DNA of 64,000 nt from Trametes villosa. Taxonomy: Eukaryota > Basidiomycota > Agaricomycetes > Polyporales > Polyporaceae. Where the stretch lies: positions 1,674,001 to 1,738,000 of the forward strand of contig PUDQ02000003.1 of NCBI GenBank assembly GCA_002964805.2. The letters are read 5' to 3'. Below the pieces are notes generated by a model. The model was not told the origin of the DNA and made no database searches. It worked only from the letters and a program-made list of their open reading frames with translations. Both the position numbers and the translations under genes were made by a program. Positions 23,587 to 34,967 of this stretch are shown here, in pieces. The first letter of the stretch is position 1; the number at the start of each line of letters is the position of its first letter.

Positions 23587-25093
23587 ATGCGGCCCCTCTA
23601 CGCTCTGGTGCTTTTACGTCTACTGGCCTTCGCTCGTGCAGACGTCCAGGACGCGGAGGATACGAACGTGGGGATGTTCTACACGGGAGTTTGGATACCC
23701 GACGACGACCCGCACGCCTCCGGGAAGCACGACACCTGGACGAACCACAGCGGCGCAGCCGTCACTTTCGACTTCATCGGTAAGTCCCCCTACCCCGCCC
23801 CGCCCCCTCCCCTACCCGCCCCCCTCGGAACGTGCACGCCTGAACGTCTACCCCGGCAGGCACGCAAATCAAAGTGTTCGTCACCCGCCGGCCGGTGGGC
23901 ACGTATCTCTCGAACGCAAGCTTCTCCATCGACGGCGGCGCGCCGACGCTCTGGACGACGTTCGCGCCGGTCCCCGCGATCTCGTACGGCAACCTGGTGT
24001 ACACGTCGCGCACGCTCTCGCCTGCGCACCACCGGATCACGGTGACGAACTTCGGCGCGTTTTTCTGGCTGGACTACATGGAGTACACCGTCGCGAGCGC
24101 GCCTCCTGGGGAGAACCCGACGTCGGGCGCTACGAGCATGGGCGCTACTTCGACCGCGACGCTGGTGCAGAGCGCGAGCGGAACGGACTCGCAGTTATCC
24201 AGCAACAGCCCAGCACCTACAGGAGTAGCTGCGCCTGCCTCGGATGCTGCGGGCTCCCCATCGCGCACGGGCATGATCGTCGGGGTTGTGGTAGGTGTTG
24301 TGGGTGCACTCGCAGTCCTGGGCGCTTCGCTATGGTGGCTGCGCAGGCGGGCGCGGCGGCGCGCGTTGGACCAGTTGTCCGCCACGCCCTTCGGTACGTC
24401 TGAAAGTAATCATCGCATGAACGTCTTTAACATTCGCCGTTGTTGGGATATTATAATCACGCAGCCGCTCAGCCACAGCAAGCCTCTGCACGGATAGCGA
24501 AAGATGGTCTACCGCATGCATCGGCCCCGATGGCACAGCGTATTGCGCTAGTGCTGCCCCCATCTCCACCTGTGCTATCCAGTGAACACAACGGAACCAA
24601 CGATCAGGGCAGCGCACATCTAGAGCCACCTCCAGACAGCGAGCTCCCAGACCCTCGCGCTACGAAGCAGCTCGTGCTCCTACGCGCGCACGAGGCCTCA
24701 CCTCAGCCCGTCCCATACAGTGACCTCTCCATGCACACATCCGCCCCATCGTCAACCACAGCTCGCGAGACCGAGATCATCCTCGAGGCGATTCCCGACG
24801 AACACGCACGGATGCTTTCTGGCTACGACCAGGCGGCCGCGTCGGTGACGCCCTCTAATCCAGCGCCAGTTCCTGATACAGCGCTCGCAACGGGGTCGCA
24901 GCGGCCGTTGTACTTTCGCGCGTTCCGCCGGTCGCGCGATGGCGGCGTGCGAATTGCAGGGGGGCGGCCGGGTGCGGAGGGTGCGCAGACGTGGACGCCG
25001 GCGGCGTACGACGAGGTGGTGGAGACGCTGAGCGAAAGCTCTACTATGCCGCCGTCGTACGCACAATATACAGGTTCTGCATCCGCCGCGTAG
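23587..25093 (+). CDS. Single-pass membrane protein with jelly-roll-like ectodomain and DGGVRIAGG/PPSY tail (family member 8)
   Basis: Exons 23587-23779, 23860-24393 and 24465-25093 give 451 residues. The signal peptide MRPLYALVLLRLLAFARA is followed by MFYTGVWIPDDD, a WTNHSGAAVTFDFIGTQIKV strand pattern, an ASFSIDGGAPTLW stretch and LSPAHHRITVTN. This is typical of a basidiomycete surface domain that looks like a galactose-binding-type beta sandwich. A Ser/Thr stalk, one helix (GMIVGVVVGVVGALAVLGAS) and RRRARRR follow, then the phase-1 G|CC intron. The tail carries RDGGVRIAGGRPG and STMPPSYAQY. An upstream in-frame Met at 23554 would lengthen the signal region by 11 residues. The ligand is unknown. 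Confidence 0.8.
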
Positions 25094-26207
25094 GAGTTCT
25101 GCTGTATCGAGAGGGGCTGGAGGGATGCAGGGGGTCCGGGTCCGGTAGCCCTGGTGGACTTATATGTAGGTGTCCTGTGCCGCTATATGCGCGCCCCGCG
25201 GCTATTGACACGATCAAACCCTCGCTCGACAGGAGCTACACCGGAAGGCATCTGTCAAAGATTCTTGTCCTGATACAACATGCACGACGTTGACGACCAA
25301 ACATCGAGCCGGCCTCCGAGTCGACGTCGGCAAGGTCCCTTTGGGCGTATCGGGCGCGCAGAAGCGCGAGAAGAGCTGCGGGTGCGGTGTGCAATCAAGC
25401 GGGCACTGACGTGCTCGCGTACGCGCGTGTTTGCTCGGTTCCCGTATCAAAGACGTTCGTTCAACAGCTGGACCTCGCCTGTTCCGAGGCCTTGTGCCGT
25501 GCAGGGATGCGCGTGGATGGCCGGAACAGTGCGTTAACTCGCATGTACGAGACTCCTGGGCGCGATTCGAGCCACTCACGGATTTGCGCTTTCTCAGTAT
25601 GGCAGCGGCGTTGGTCCGCCCAAGGCATCACTGGACCCACAAGTACTGCGTGAGTGCATCCATCAACCCTGCGAGAGTGTCAAGGTTCGTCGTTGACTCA
25701 CACTCATCTTCAGACATTGAGCGCACTGCGGCCCACAAGTAAGCGGCCTCGCACAGATCCAACATGCAGATGAGCCTGTGTGACACTCTTCGGCCGGATG
25801 ATGGTCTCACCGCGGACATGGGAACGCTGTTCTCGTAAACGTACAGGCCGCCGGCTTCTCGGTTTGGTCCCTCTTATATCGCGCCTCGCGGTCACCTTGT
25901 AATCGTTTTAGGCATTCCAGCTTCCTCGACCCTCAAGCGCCGTTTTTGTTCCACCCCTCACTTGACGTCCCCACAGGCACGACGTCCGCACCCGCATTTT
26001 TACGAGATCGGGTCCCTTATATCGCTCATGCGCGCCGCGGAGCTCGAATCTCTTTCTCAATCAACCCTCAGTCCCGCTCACCCCTCCTCCGACGCGTCTC
26101 GAAATTCAGGCGGGTGCAGGACACCGGTGAGCAAACCCTAACGGTCAACCTTCAGAATAAGTGGTTGCTGACGCACTTGTTTGCAGAATAGCGGGTGCAC
26201 AGAGACG
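25094..26207. other. Intergenic and probable 5' leader of the next gene
   Basis: About 1.1 kb without a recognisable gene. Close to its end, a GTGAGC...TTTGCAG pair near 26128-26182 has the look of a 5'-leader intron for the gene starting at 26208. Confidence 0.4.
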
Positions 26208-27745
26208 ATGGTGTCCTTGGCACTCGTACTCCCCCGGGCGGGCACGCTTGAAGTCGACGCACCCCGGATCCCCACCGAATGCGACGCGTATCCAATCCGA
26301 TGGTCTGGCGGCACACCCCCGTATACGCTGACCATCGTATCCCCCCGTGCGCCCCCGGATAATGTCTTTTCGAACCTCGACAACACCGACTTCACGTGGA
26401 CAGTCAATGTCCCGGCGACGTTCTCCGTCTCCTTCAAGGTCGAGGAGAGCACGGGCAGCTTCGTCCAGACGAGTGCTGTCACGGTGCGCAGGGGGCTCGA
26501 CGAGAGCTGTCTCGGCAACTCGGCCGGTTCGGGCTCGCAGGCAAGCGACCCGTCGACGTCGTCCTCCCCACCACCGCCACCTCCGTCTCCATCTTCGACC
26601 TCTTCCCCGTCTCCGACTCCCTCGCCGACACCGACTGACACCCCGGCCAGTACCGCAACCCCTACGACTGGTTCTCCATCTTCCTCGACCTCGCAGTCTC
26701 CGGATTCTTCTCCTTCGTCGTCAGGTCAATCCTCTTCGCCAGCGGACACACAAGGGGCAGGAACAGGAGGCTCGAATACGCTCTCTGCTTCTGGATCAGA
26801 CTCGGGCACGCAGACGGCTCCTCCAGCCGCTTCTGGCACGCCCACAGATCCGAACGCTTCTTCAGGGTCTGGACATACTGGAGGCGGCTCCTCAACCTCT
26901 GGAATGGCCTCTATGCCCTCACAATCTCTCGGCATGTCAGGTTCATCCACGCTCATTCCTCCAAACACAACTCCGACTGGCACCTTACTCCCGAGCCCCG
27001 GAAAACACTCGTTTAACATCGGCATCCTGATCGGTATCGTTGTCGCTGCAATAGCACTCATAGCGGTTCTTGCCTTACTTCTCAGGCGACGCCGCCGAAG
27101 ACGCAGAGTCCTAACCGGTTCGTGATTGGTAACCATATATCCAATGACTGACGCTAACCGGACGCACTCCTAGCCCTCCGCCGTCCTGATGTATTCGACC
27201 CTCATAACCCGCCAGTAGCAACTGATAGTTTGCGCTTATCATACCTCGACCGCGTCAAGGGTGCCGATCATAGGAATTCGGAGAAGTCCCGACTTAGCGT
27301 GGCGTCCGCATCGAGCAGTATCCCGGCGCCGACCACGGTGTCTTCGGTTCACGCGGAACCAGCAACACTTCTCGGCAGCACTCTCCCTTCCGCACTTATT
27401 GAGCTCGTTGACCTCACGCCAGCCACCCCCGACCCGCCATCCTCCAACGGCGCGTCGACGAAAGGCATTCCTGAAGACACACATCACGACGCTGCTCCAG
27501 CAGTGCTTGATACGCTCCGCGAAAGTCCGCCTCCGAGCTTTACCACCGGCAGCGATTCCGATTCGAAACAGGACCACGCTGCATCACCTCCTCAACCGCC
27601 GGTAAGGGCCGGGCGGCGGATACGTACCAGGAGTCCGATGGAAACGAGGCAGGTGTGGGAGGAGGATGGGGGGATTCGCCTTGCAGGAGGGCCGATAGAC
27701 GAACCGCCTCAGGAGTTCCTTCCGCCTCCATACAGGAGATACTGA
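26208..27745 (+). CDS. Single-pass membrane protein with WSGG-PPY ectodomain and DGGIRLAGG/PPPY tail (family member 9)
   Basis: Exons 26208-27117 and 27174-27745 give 493 residues. After a short hydrophobic start the ectodomain reads PTECDAYPIRWSGGTPPYTL, then a DFTWTVNVPATFSVSFKV strand and a closing DESCLG. This Ig-like module is shared with members 10-13. A very long Ser/Pro/Thr stalk follows, then the helix IGILIGIVVAAIALIAVLAL and a run of eight arginines. The intron uses a GTTCGT donor, is phase 1 and splits G|CC. The tail has EEDGGIRLAGGPIDE and ends FLPPPYRRY. The signal sequence is weak; an upstream exon could supply a better one. Confidence 0.78.
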
Positions 27746-28857
27746 CGGTATGATGTTTGCTCAATTCTCGCTCAGATAATGTCACTGACTATACTGTTAC
27801 TTCTAGATACCCATGTTTTATTATCGCATTGCCGACGCTGCGAGCAATGATGCTGTCAGTTAACGCATACTCGGGTCAAATGCCTCTCTGAGCTGTGACC
27901 ATCGACAACGGGGTTCGTCTCCGGCCAAGCACTGGAGACTCTAGAACGATATCCATATATGCATCCTGTCATTGCAGCCGGCCTAGACTTGCCGAGCTAT
28001 ACGCGCGTCGAAAAGGCTTGGTGCTCCCGACTTCCGAGATGTACATACGCGTTGCATGCCAAGCACGAACACATGTTGGCCGTCGGCGTCGATTCTACCT
28101 CTATGCGGCGGCGCGCACCCGTCGGGCGCGGACGCGACCACGGCGGCGACGTAGAAACTGACTCCAACTCCTGCAGGCCACGCGGGCTGCGCGATCCGCG
28201 GCGGCCACAACACCAACCACAACACCGCACCCGAGCTTGAAGCGCCCAGACTGCGACTCGCATCAGAGTATGGCCGCCCCGAGTCACGGTGGTACGTCTT
28301 CCCATTGCGTTCATCGTTTTATCTCCGCATGGCTATGCGTGCTCACTGCTATCTGCTCGAGGGTAAGCGGTTTGCGTGTCGCGTCGTTCACATATTATGT
28401 GCAACAGATACAGCCAGGATGCATCGCTACTAGCGAAGTCCTCAGTCTACAAGTTCACCTCTCCGTACGTGGCGTATTACAGCGCATCTTCTAAGATATC
28501 GTTCATAGACGCTTCGGGAAAGCCAAGCGTTCCGCGATGCTATTGAAGGCTGTGTTCGCCAACTTCTGAACAAACGACCCGCAGTGCAACTGACTGGAGC
28601 CGAGCGTCCGCTCCCGTCGGACAAGCACCATGCTGCGCGGGCGCTCACTCACCTCCATGTTTTGCTGGTACGCGACGTGGTGCACGTCCCGCACGTCGTA
28701 CGCATAACATGCCGATCCTCAACGCAGCCTTCGTCTACGCAGCGCCGGTGGCTACACCCGCCGGTGCTGCCGATGGGACGCGTACGCAAGAGCAGCGTTC
28801 TGTCGTCGGTACGCAGTCGGACAGAGGCTAAGCTGCCTACGGCCCTGGTACACCATA
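27746..28857. other. Intergenic, no confident gene
   Basis: About 1.1 kb between member 9 and the first monooxygenase. A minus-strand piece near 28.6-28.7 kb (VRDVHHVAYQQNME before a GTGAGT donor) and a plus-strand signal-like stretch near 28.31-28.36 kb look coding-like, but I cannot join either into a gene. Confidence 0.35.
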
Positions 28858-28867
28858 GTGAGCACTT

Positions 28868-28873
28868 TATATA
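28868..28873 (+). promoter_or_regulatory. TATA box of the first FAD monooxygenase
   Basis: CTTTATATAGC lies 90 bases upstream of the ATG at 28963, a normal fungal distance. Downstream CT- and CA-rich leader sequence ends in CACTATGTC. Confidence 0.6.
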
Positions 28874-28962
28874 GCGGCGCGGGCGCGGGGAACTCCCAAA
28901 CACACTCAGTCTCATCTTCATCTATAGTCTTCCAACCAAAAACTCACTCAACCCCCTTCACT

Positions 28963-30171
28963 ATGTCTTCCAACCTCGTTGCGACCAAGCCCGCCTACCC
29001 TCGCATAGCCATCGTGGGAGGCGGTCCGGGCGGCCTCGTCCTCCTTCTCACCCTCGCTAAGCGCGGTATCCCCGCGACGCTCTACGAGCGCGACACCGAC
29101 AGAGACGTGCGCGCCCAGCTCGGCGGCATGCTCGACCTCGAGTGGGAGACCGGCCAGCGCGCGTTCCGCGAGAACGGCATGGAGGACGCCTTCCGAAAGA
29201 ACTCGCGCCGCGACGCCGAGGAGACGAAGATCTGCGGGAAGAACGGTGTGCCTCTCTTCTTCCAAGCCGGTGCAGAGCCCACCGACGACAACCTCAAGGA
29301 CGCGCGCCCCGAGATCGACCGCCGGGTCCTCCGTGACATCTTGCTCGACGCCGTGCCCAAGGGCGACATCAAGTGGGGCCACGCCCTCACCGCCATTCGC
29401 CCCCTCGAGAATGGCCAGCACGAGCTGACGTTCACCAACGGGGTCGTCGCTATCAGCGACATCGTCATCGGAGCCGACGGCGGCCACTCGCGCATCCGCC
29501 CCCTCCTTTCCCCCGCCGTTCCCCTCTACCACGGCGTCACCGGCGCGGAGATATCGCTCTCCCCCGCGGTCGCTGCCCTTCCGGAAAACCGCGACATCAG
29601 CGAGGGCGTCGGGCGCGGAACCTGCTACGTCGTCGAGGACAGCAAGATGTTCGGGTTCCAGCGCAACGGCGACGGGCGCATCCGCGCGTACGCGTGGCAC
29701 CGTAGCACGCTCGACTGGGAGATCCCGCGCGACCCGAAGGCGGCCCGGAAGGTGCTCCTCGACCTCTACTCCGACTGGGCGCCGTGGATGCGCAAGTTCA
29801 TCGAGCAGTGCGACGAGAACGCGATCTACCCCCGCCCCCTCTTCCACCTCGTCGTGGGCCACCGCTGGGAGCACAAGGACGGAATCACCCTCATCGGCGA
29901 CGCCGCGCATCTGATGAGTCCGTTCGCCGGGGCAGGCGCGAACCTCGCTATGCGCGATGGGCTGGAGCTAGGCCTGGTCCTGGCGGACACGGTGTCGAAG
30001 GGCCTGGGGCGGGAGGAGAGGGAGGCTGCGGTTTCCGCTTGGGAGGAGGAGATGTTCGTGAAGGTAGAGAAGTTCGCCGCTCTCACCGCCAGAAACCTGG
30101 AGACCATCATTAGTCCGGCCGCGCCCCAGTCCGCCGTCGAAGCGTTCAAGCAAGCTCTTACTCGAGAGTAG
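28963..30171 (+). CDS. TetX-like FAD-dependent monooxygenase (copy A)
   Basis: An intronless frame of 402 residues. The dinucleotide-binding GGGPGGL motif is at about residues 18-24, followed by TLYERD and the family block LGGMLDLEWETGQRAFRENG, as in TetX-type group A flavin monooxygenases. The second FAD motif, GADGGHSRIRPLLSP, lies mid-protein. The third, LIGDAAHLMSPFAGAGANLA, lies at about two thirds. Such enzymes hydroxylate aromatic or polyketide-like substrates using NADPH and oxygen; the substrate here is unknown. The frame MSTLYSG at 28858 would start upstream of the expected transcription start, so I chose the ATG at 28963. Two close relatives lie at 30421 and 34968. Confidence 0.88.
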   Translation: MSSNLVATKPAYPRIAIVGGGPGGLVLLLTLAKRGIPATLYERDTDRDVRAQLGGMLDLEWETGQRAFRENGMEDAFRKNSRRDAEETKICGKNGVPLFFQAGAEPTDDNLKDARPEIDRRVLRDILLDAVPKGDIKWGHALTAIRPLENGQHELTFTNGVVAISDIVIGADGGHSRIRPLLSPAVPLYHGVTGAEISLSPAVAALPENRDISEGVGRGTCYVVEDSKMFGFQRNGDGRIRAYAWHRSTLDWEIPRDPKAARKVLLDLYSDWAPWMRKFIEQCDENAIYPRPLFHLVVGHRWEHKDGITLIGDAAHLMSPFAGAGANLAMRDGLELGLVLADTVSKGLGREEREAAVSAWEEEMFVKVEKFAALTARNLETIISPAAPQSAVEAFKQALTRE

Positions 30172-30420
30172 AAGTCTACTTACCTGGGCATCCGAGACGT
30201 AGTCGTAGTCACATTTATGAGTGTAACGATCGAGAGGTGACCGCATCGGACTATATGTCAGGCCATCAGATCTAGAGTAGGGATTATATGTGATGTTCAT
30301 GTCGAATCAATGCATCATGCCGTTCTCCAACTTGCCAGTCTGGCTTCAGACTAGGAAAAAACATTGGTCTTTCGAAAGTACAACAAGGACTCTAACAAAG
30401 CGACTACTTAGACAATCTCC

Positions 30421-31626
30421 CTATGCCTTCACAGCCCTAGACTCGCGGAAAGCCTTCACCATGATGTGAGGAGTATCGGGCCCGAGGGTAACCTCGACGT
30501 TCCTCAGGGTAATCGCAGCGAACTTCTCCACCGTCACGAACATCTTCTCCTCCCAAGCGGCGACCGCAGCCTCCCTCTCCTCCTGCCCCAAGCCCTTCTC
30601 CACCGCCTCCGCGAGAACGATGCCTAGGTCCAGCCCGTCGCGCATGGCGAGGTTCGCGCCCGCACCCGCGTAGGGACTCATGAGATGCGCAGCGTCGCCG
30701 ATGAGCGTGACGCCGGACTTGTGGTCCCAGCGGTGTCCGACGGGGAGGTAGTACAGCGGGCGGAGGTAGATGGCGCTCTCGTCCGCCCGCTCAATGAAAT
30801 CGTGGACCCACGGCGCCCAGTCCGCGTAGATCCCATGCAAGACCTTCTTCGCCTCCTTCGGGTCGCTCGGGAGCGTCCAGTCTGCGTCCGCCTTGTGCCA
30901 TGCGTACGCGCGGATGCGTCCGTCGCCGTTGCGCTGGAAGCCCATGACCTTGGCGTCCTCGACGAGATAGCAGCTACCCTTCCCAACGTGCTCGCTGATC
31001 TCACGATTCTCGGGGAGGGCGGCCACGGCAGGTGGGAATGAGATCTCTGCACCGGTGACGCCGTGATACAGGGGGACGGCGGGGGAGAGGAGGGGACGGA
31101 CGCGGGAGCGTGCACCGTCGGCCCCGACGATGAAATCCGCGACTGTGACGAGACCGTTCTGGAACGTGAGCTCGTGCTGGCCATTGCCGAGGGGGCGAAC
31201 GGCGTTGAGCGCATGGTCCCACTTGATGGCGTCCTGAGGTACGGCATCGAGAAGGATCTGACGGAGGACGCGACGGTCGATCTCGGGACGAGCGTTCTTC
31301 AGATCAGCGTCGGCCGAATCGTTGCCTCCCTCGTGGAGAACAGGAACGCCGTCCTTGCCGCAGAGCCTGGTTTCCTCGCCCTCGCGGCGCGCGAACTGGC
31401 GGAAGGAGTCTTCCAGCCCGTTCTCGCGCAGGGCTCGCTGGCCGGTCTCCCACTCGAGGTCGAGGATGCCTCCGAGGAAGGCGCGGGAGTTCCTGTCGGC
31501 CTCGCGCTCGTAGAGCGTTGCCGGAATGCCGCGCTTGGAGAGGGTGAGGAGAAGGACGAGGCCACCCGGACCACCGCCTATAATGGCGATGCGAGGAAAG
31601 TTCTTGCTCGAGGAGTGAGTGGACAT
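30421..31626 (-). CDS. TetX-like FAD-dependent monooxygenase (copy B)
   Basis: An intronless frame of 401 residues, convergent with copy A across about 250 bases. It has the same order of motifs: IGGGPGGLVLLLTLSKRGIP, LGGILDLEWETGQRALRENG, GADGARSRVRPLLSP and LIGDAAHLMSPYAGAGANLA. Similarity to copy A extends over the full length by eye, including PLYHGVTGAEISF and QRNGDGRIRAYAWH. No signal peptide or membrane anchor is seen, so the enzyme is probably cytosolic. A TATAAAAG box lies 86 bases upstream. The substrate is unknown. Confidence 0.88.
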   Translation of the reverse strand: MSTHSSSKNFPRIAIIGGGPGGLVLLLTLSKRGIPATLYEREADRNSRAFLGGILDLEWETGQRALRENGLEDSFRQFARREGEETRLCGKDGVPVLHEGGNDSADADLKNARPEIDRRVLRQILLDAVPQDAIKWDHALNAVRPLGNGQHELTFQNGLVTVADFIVGADGARSRVRPLLSPAVPLYHGVTGAEISFPPAVAALPENREISEHVGKGSCYLVEDAKVMGFQRNGDGRIRAYAWHKADADWTLPSDPKEAKKVLHGIYADWAPWVHDFIERADESAIYLRPLYYLPVGHRWDHKSGVTLIGDAAHLMSPYAGAGANLAMRDGLDLGIVLAEAVEKGLGQEEREAAVAAWEEKMFVTVEKFAAITLRNVEVTLGPDTPHIMVKAFRESRAVKA

Positions 31627-31711
31627 GGTGTCGAGAAGATGGACGCGCTGGAGGAATGGTTGTGGTTGACACTGAACGGATGTTGAGCAAAACGCTGCCC
31701 ATGTCCAGAGG

Positions 31712-31719
31712 CTTTTATA
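31712..31719 (-). promoter_or_regulatory. TATA box of monooxygenase copy B
   Basis: The minus strand reads AGTATAAAAGCC, 86 bases upstream of the ATG at 31626. Spacing matches copy A. Confidence 0.6.
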
Positions 31720-31739
31720 CTGTCCTTACCAGTAAACGT

Positions 31740-33417
31740 CTGCCGGGATGAATCGTCAGCAAATGTCTAGCATCCAGCACGGGTCGGCAGGACGCTGCGC
31801 GTACTCCAAGGTTTCCCAGCAGTCGTAGAACGAGTCCCGCCGTTGACTGCTAGCTGCATGGCTCCTGCTATTTCCGAAGGCAGCATGCCATGGGGCCGCG
31901 TATGCTCGGTACGACGATGCCCCGCATTTTCGTATTGTTGTGCGACACTCATGAGTGGAATGTGCTATGCCCGAGGCATTTAGTACGAGTCGCGCCTTCG
32001 CAATCAAAATCAGCGAGAGACGTTGCGGTATGATTGGCCGTGATCACCGTGAGATTCAAAGACTCGACCGGCCTGCCAAGTAGTTAATCGCCAGGGTCTC
32101 CACTCCGTTTGACGAGCGTAGAAAGAGAGGTGGTGGCAAAGACGACATCGTCAATTCTTTCTAGGAGGATACTAGTAGCCGGTGGCGGCAGAGCATTGGA
32201 GTTACATGGGGAACTGCAGGCGTCCTGCATTCCACCGCCCTCACGTTTTGAAGCCGTAGCGGTTTATTTATCGACCACCGGAGAGGTTTCAACAGGCTAG
32301 AACAGTCGAAGACAGGACGGGGGCCCTGGGGAGGACGGTAGTAACACCTAAGCGCTAAGCGCTGCGTGCAGGTGGCAAGCTCGGAGTCTGAATCCACCTT
32401 GTACAGTCGGACCTTTAAACAACGTGCTCCGCCGGGAACCTATTGGCATACCGTTAAATCCCCGATGATCACACTAGTCTGGGCTTTAACTGAAGTTACT
32501 CAACTTAGTACAAGCCCGACTGACTTCTCAAACAAGGCCTCTACGCATCTTCTCGTCCCGTCTACTAATCGACGGTGCTTGACCACGACGCTTGCAAACA
32601 GACCGAGTATACGCTAAGTCCTTGTTTTCGCGACACATACAGTGGAAGAGCAGCAGCCAGCGGTCGTCCATTGGCACGTAACTGTTGGGTTACTCAGTAT
32701 CAATCGACGAATCAGATCGTCGCAGAGCAGTGCCGCAGCTACGTACCGCGCGCGCATGCCAGCACATTGCTTCCGCAAATCTGTGAGCTTATTTGACAAT
32801 GCCTAGTGCTACGAGTTGGCTACCAGCGTATGTGCGTACGATTACTATGAGCCTTCTTGGTCGCTGTCATACAGACTCACATCTTGCGCTCTAGGTCTTC
32901 ACGGTGCCACGGGGCATATGCACACCTGAACATTGGACAATGGTAGGGAGAAAATCCTAAGGCCACGCAACGATGCGCGGCCTGCAATGGTAACTATCAA
33001 GAGCTGACCGCAGGCGATCGGCGGTGGTGCGCCCTCCGAGGATCATAAGGTTGAGTGGACAGAATGGGGGTCAAGCAGGTTCGGGATGCCTTTCGCGCCG
33101 TTCTCCACACATCCCTCGCTAGGCTGACTCAGATTTCCCGCTCACTATCCGTCCCTCCTCCCTCTGCTCTACCATATCGCGTCATATCTGCTGTTGCTTG
33201 GAGAGTGCAGGGCGCTCTGAGAGCGCACGAGCCGCAACCGGAACAAGCAGCGGCAAACGGCGCACAGCATCCCTGTACGTGGACCAAGTACTCTTCTTCT
33301 TCGCAAACTCATTCGGCTACTGTTTCACTCAGTAGCTGAGGGTGCCCAACAAACGTTTCACCTCGATTCGCTCCCAGTCGGCTGTGACTCTGACGGCCGG
33401 AACCCGCCCGGTACCTC
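31740..33417. other. Intergenic, no gene seen
   Basis: Almost 1.7 kb of AT-richer sequence with only short frames of up to about 84 codons, none with a motif. No repeat family member or RNA gene was recognised. Confidence 0.4.
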
Positions 33418-34783
33418 ATGAGGTCGCCGCCGCCGATCCTCGTCTGGCTACTCTCGTTGCTAGCTGCCCAAGCACCCGCAGTGGTTGCGGTCCTCCAGGT
33501 CAACACTCCAGTCCCCGCCCCCACCCAATGTACCCCCGTGTTGCTGCAATGGAGTGGCGGCACGCCTCCGTACTCTCTGAGCATCATCGCTGCGGGCGGC
33601 GGTACCTCCGACAGCCTCGAATTCGACGGCTTCACGCGCACCCAGTTCCTCTGGAGCACAAATGTAGTCGGCGGCACGGCCGTCGTGGTTACCGTTACAG
33701 ACGCTACTGGGACCCCGGTGCAGGCTTCCCCGTTCATCGTCCAGGCTAGCTCGAACTTCACCTGTTTCGAGGGCGGCACCAACCCCACCAGTGACAGCAC
33801 CATCGTCGAGTCTATCAGCCCAACTTCGTCGGCCTCGAGCACGTCAGGCTTTTCAACGCAGAGATCCTTCACCGGGACCCTCACGAACTCTCATACAAGC
33901 GCTGGAGCAACGTCCTCTTCGAGCAATGCTGGACCTTCGCCTACCAACGATATATCGCCGCCGCCATCTCAGATTGGGACGACCGCGGATGCGTCGGGTG
34001 GGGGATCGCGCACGCTGTCTATTGCCACGATCATGGGAATCGCTATGGGCACGCTCGTCGTACTGGTGACTGTGGTGGCTCTACTGCTGTGGAGGAGAAG
34101 GCGGCTATCGCGCGAAGGGCATCTCGAGAGCGTGGTAATTCGTAAGTGATTCATGGAATTATGCGGCGAGGAATTCCCGCTCACGAGTCCATGCAGATCA
34201 TGGGAATAGGACTAGTCTCACACCGAGCGAGGCGCAGCAGGTAGCGCGGCCATACGGCCTGAAACCGTCACCTGTCACACTGTCGCCCGAGCTCTCTGCG
34301 CGCGCGAAGAGCTTCGGGACGTCTCCAGTATCAGCTAGTACTCAGCGGCCTCCAACAGAGCGTAGCGACCCCGCCACCGCAATCATGCAAATCGAGAGAC
34401 CTCTGCCAGCGCCCCCTGCCGATGACCAACTTGACGGTACGTCTTCAGCTTAGTAACGTCTATGTCGCGCTTTAGAGCAATTACGCATAGGTCCGGCGGC
34501 CGAAGCGCGACCGCCTTCATCAACACTTCCTTTGTATGGCTTCCCACTCTCGGAGCCGACTGCGGGGCGAACACCCAGGAAACGCGCGCGTCGTGACGCA
34601 GCGCGCATCGGCTTACCACCAGAGGCTGGTCCCGAAGCCGTTCCTGAAGAGCGAAGAGACACAGTGGCGGGACCAGTTCAAGAAATGGATGGCGGCGTAC
34701 GCTTGGCAGGTGGAAGGCTTGACGATGCTGATCAGGCGAGCGCCGTACACTCGACATTGCCTCCGCCGTACGCTATGTACTGA
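33418..34783 (+). CDS. Single-pass membrane protein with WSGG-PPY ectodomain and DGGVRLAGG/PPPY tail (family member 10)
   Basis: Exons 33418-34141, 34197-34436 and 34476-34783 give 423 residues. The signal peptide is MRSPPPILVWLLSLLAAQAP. The Ig-like module reads PTQCTPVLLQWSGGTPPYSL, then TQFLWSTNVVGGTAVVVTV and NFTCFEGG. A Ser/Thr stalk leads to the helix IMGIAMGTLVVLVTVVALLL and WRRRRLSR. The juxtamembrane intron is phase 1 (C|AT). A second phase-1 intron splits the tail, which other members lack. The tail ends with MDGGVRLAGGRLDD and STLPPPYAMY. It sits between monooxygenase copies B and C. Confidence 0.82.
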
Positions 34784-34967
34784 ATAAAGACGATTCTCTG
34801 TAGTACGCGCCAGAACTGTATGATACTCCTGTAACATCACCCTCAGATACGCTCTTCCTTTACAGTGGTAGATGGATGCTTTCTTGCCAAACTCCTGAAC
34901 GTGAATACACATCTCAAGTACTTACCTTTCGTTCATAGTACAGATACAAGGGAACTACTACATGGTC

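Noticed and set aside
28948..29910. Long open frame opposite monooxygenase copy A
   Set aside because: The gene strand has all family motifs; the opposite frame is open because of GC-rich third positions. The same applies at 31063-31686 and 34962-36182.
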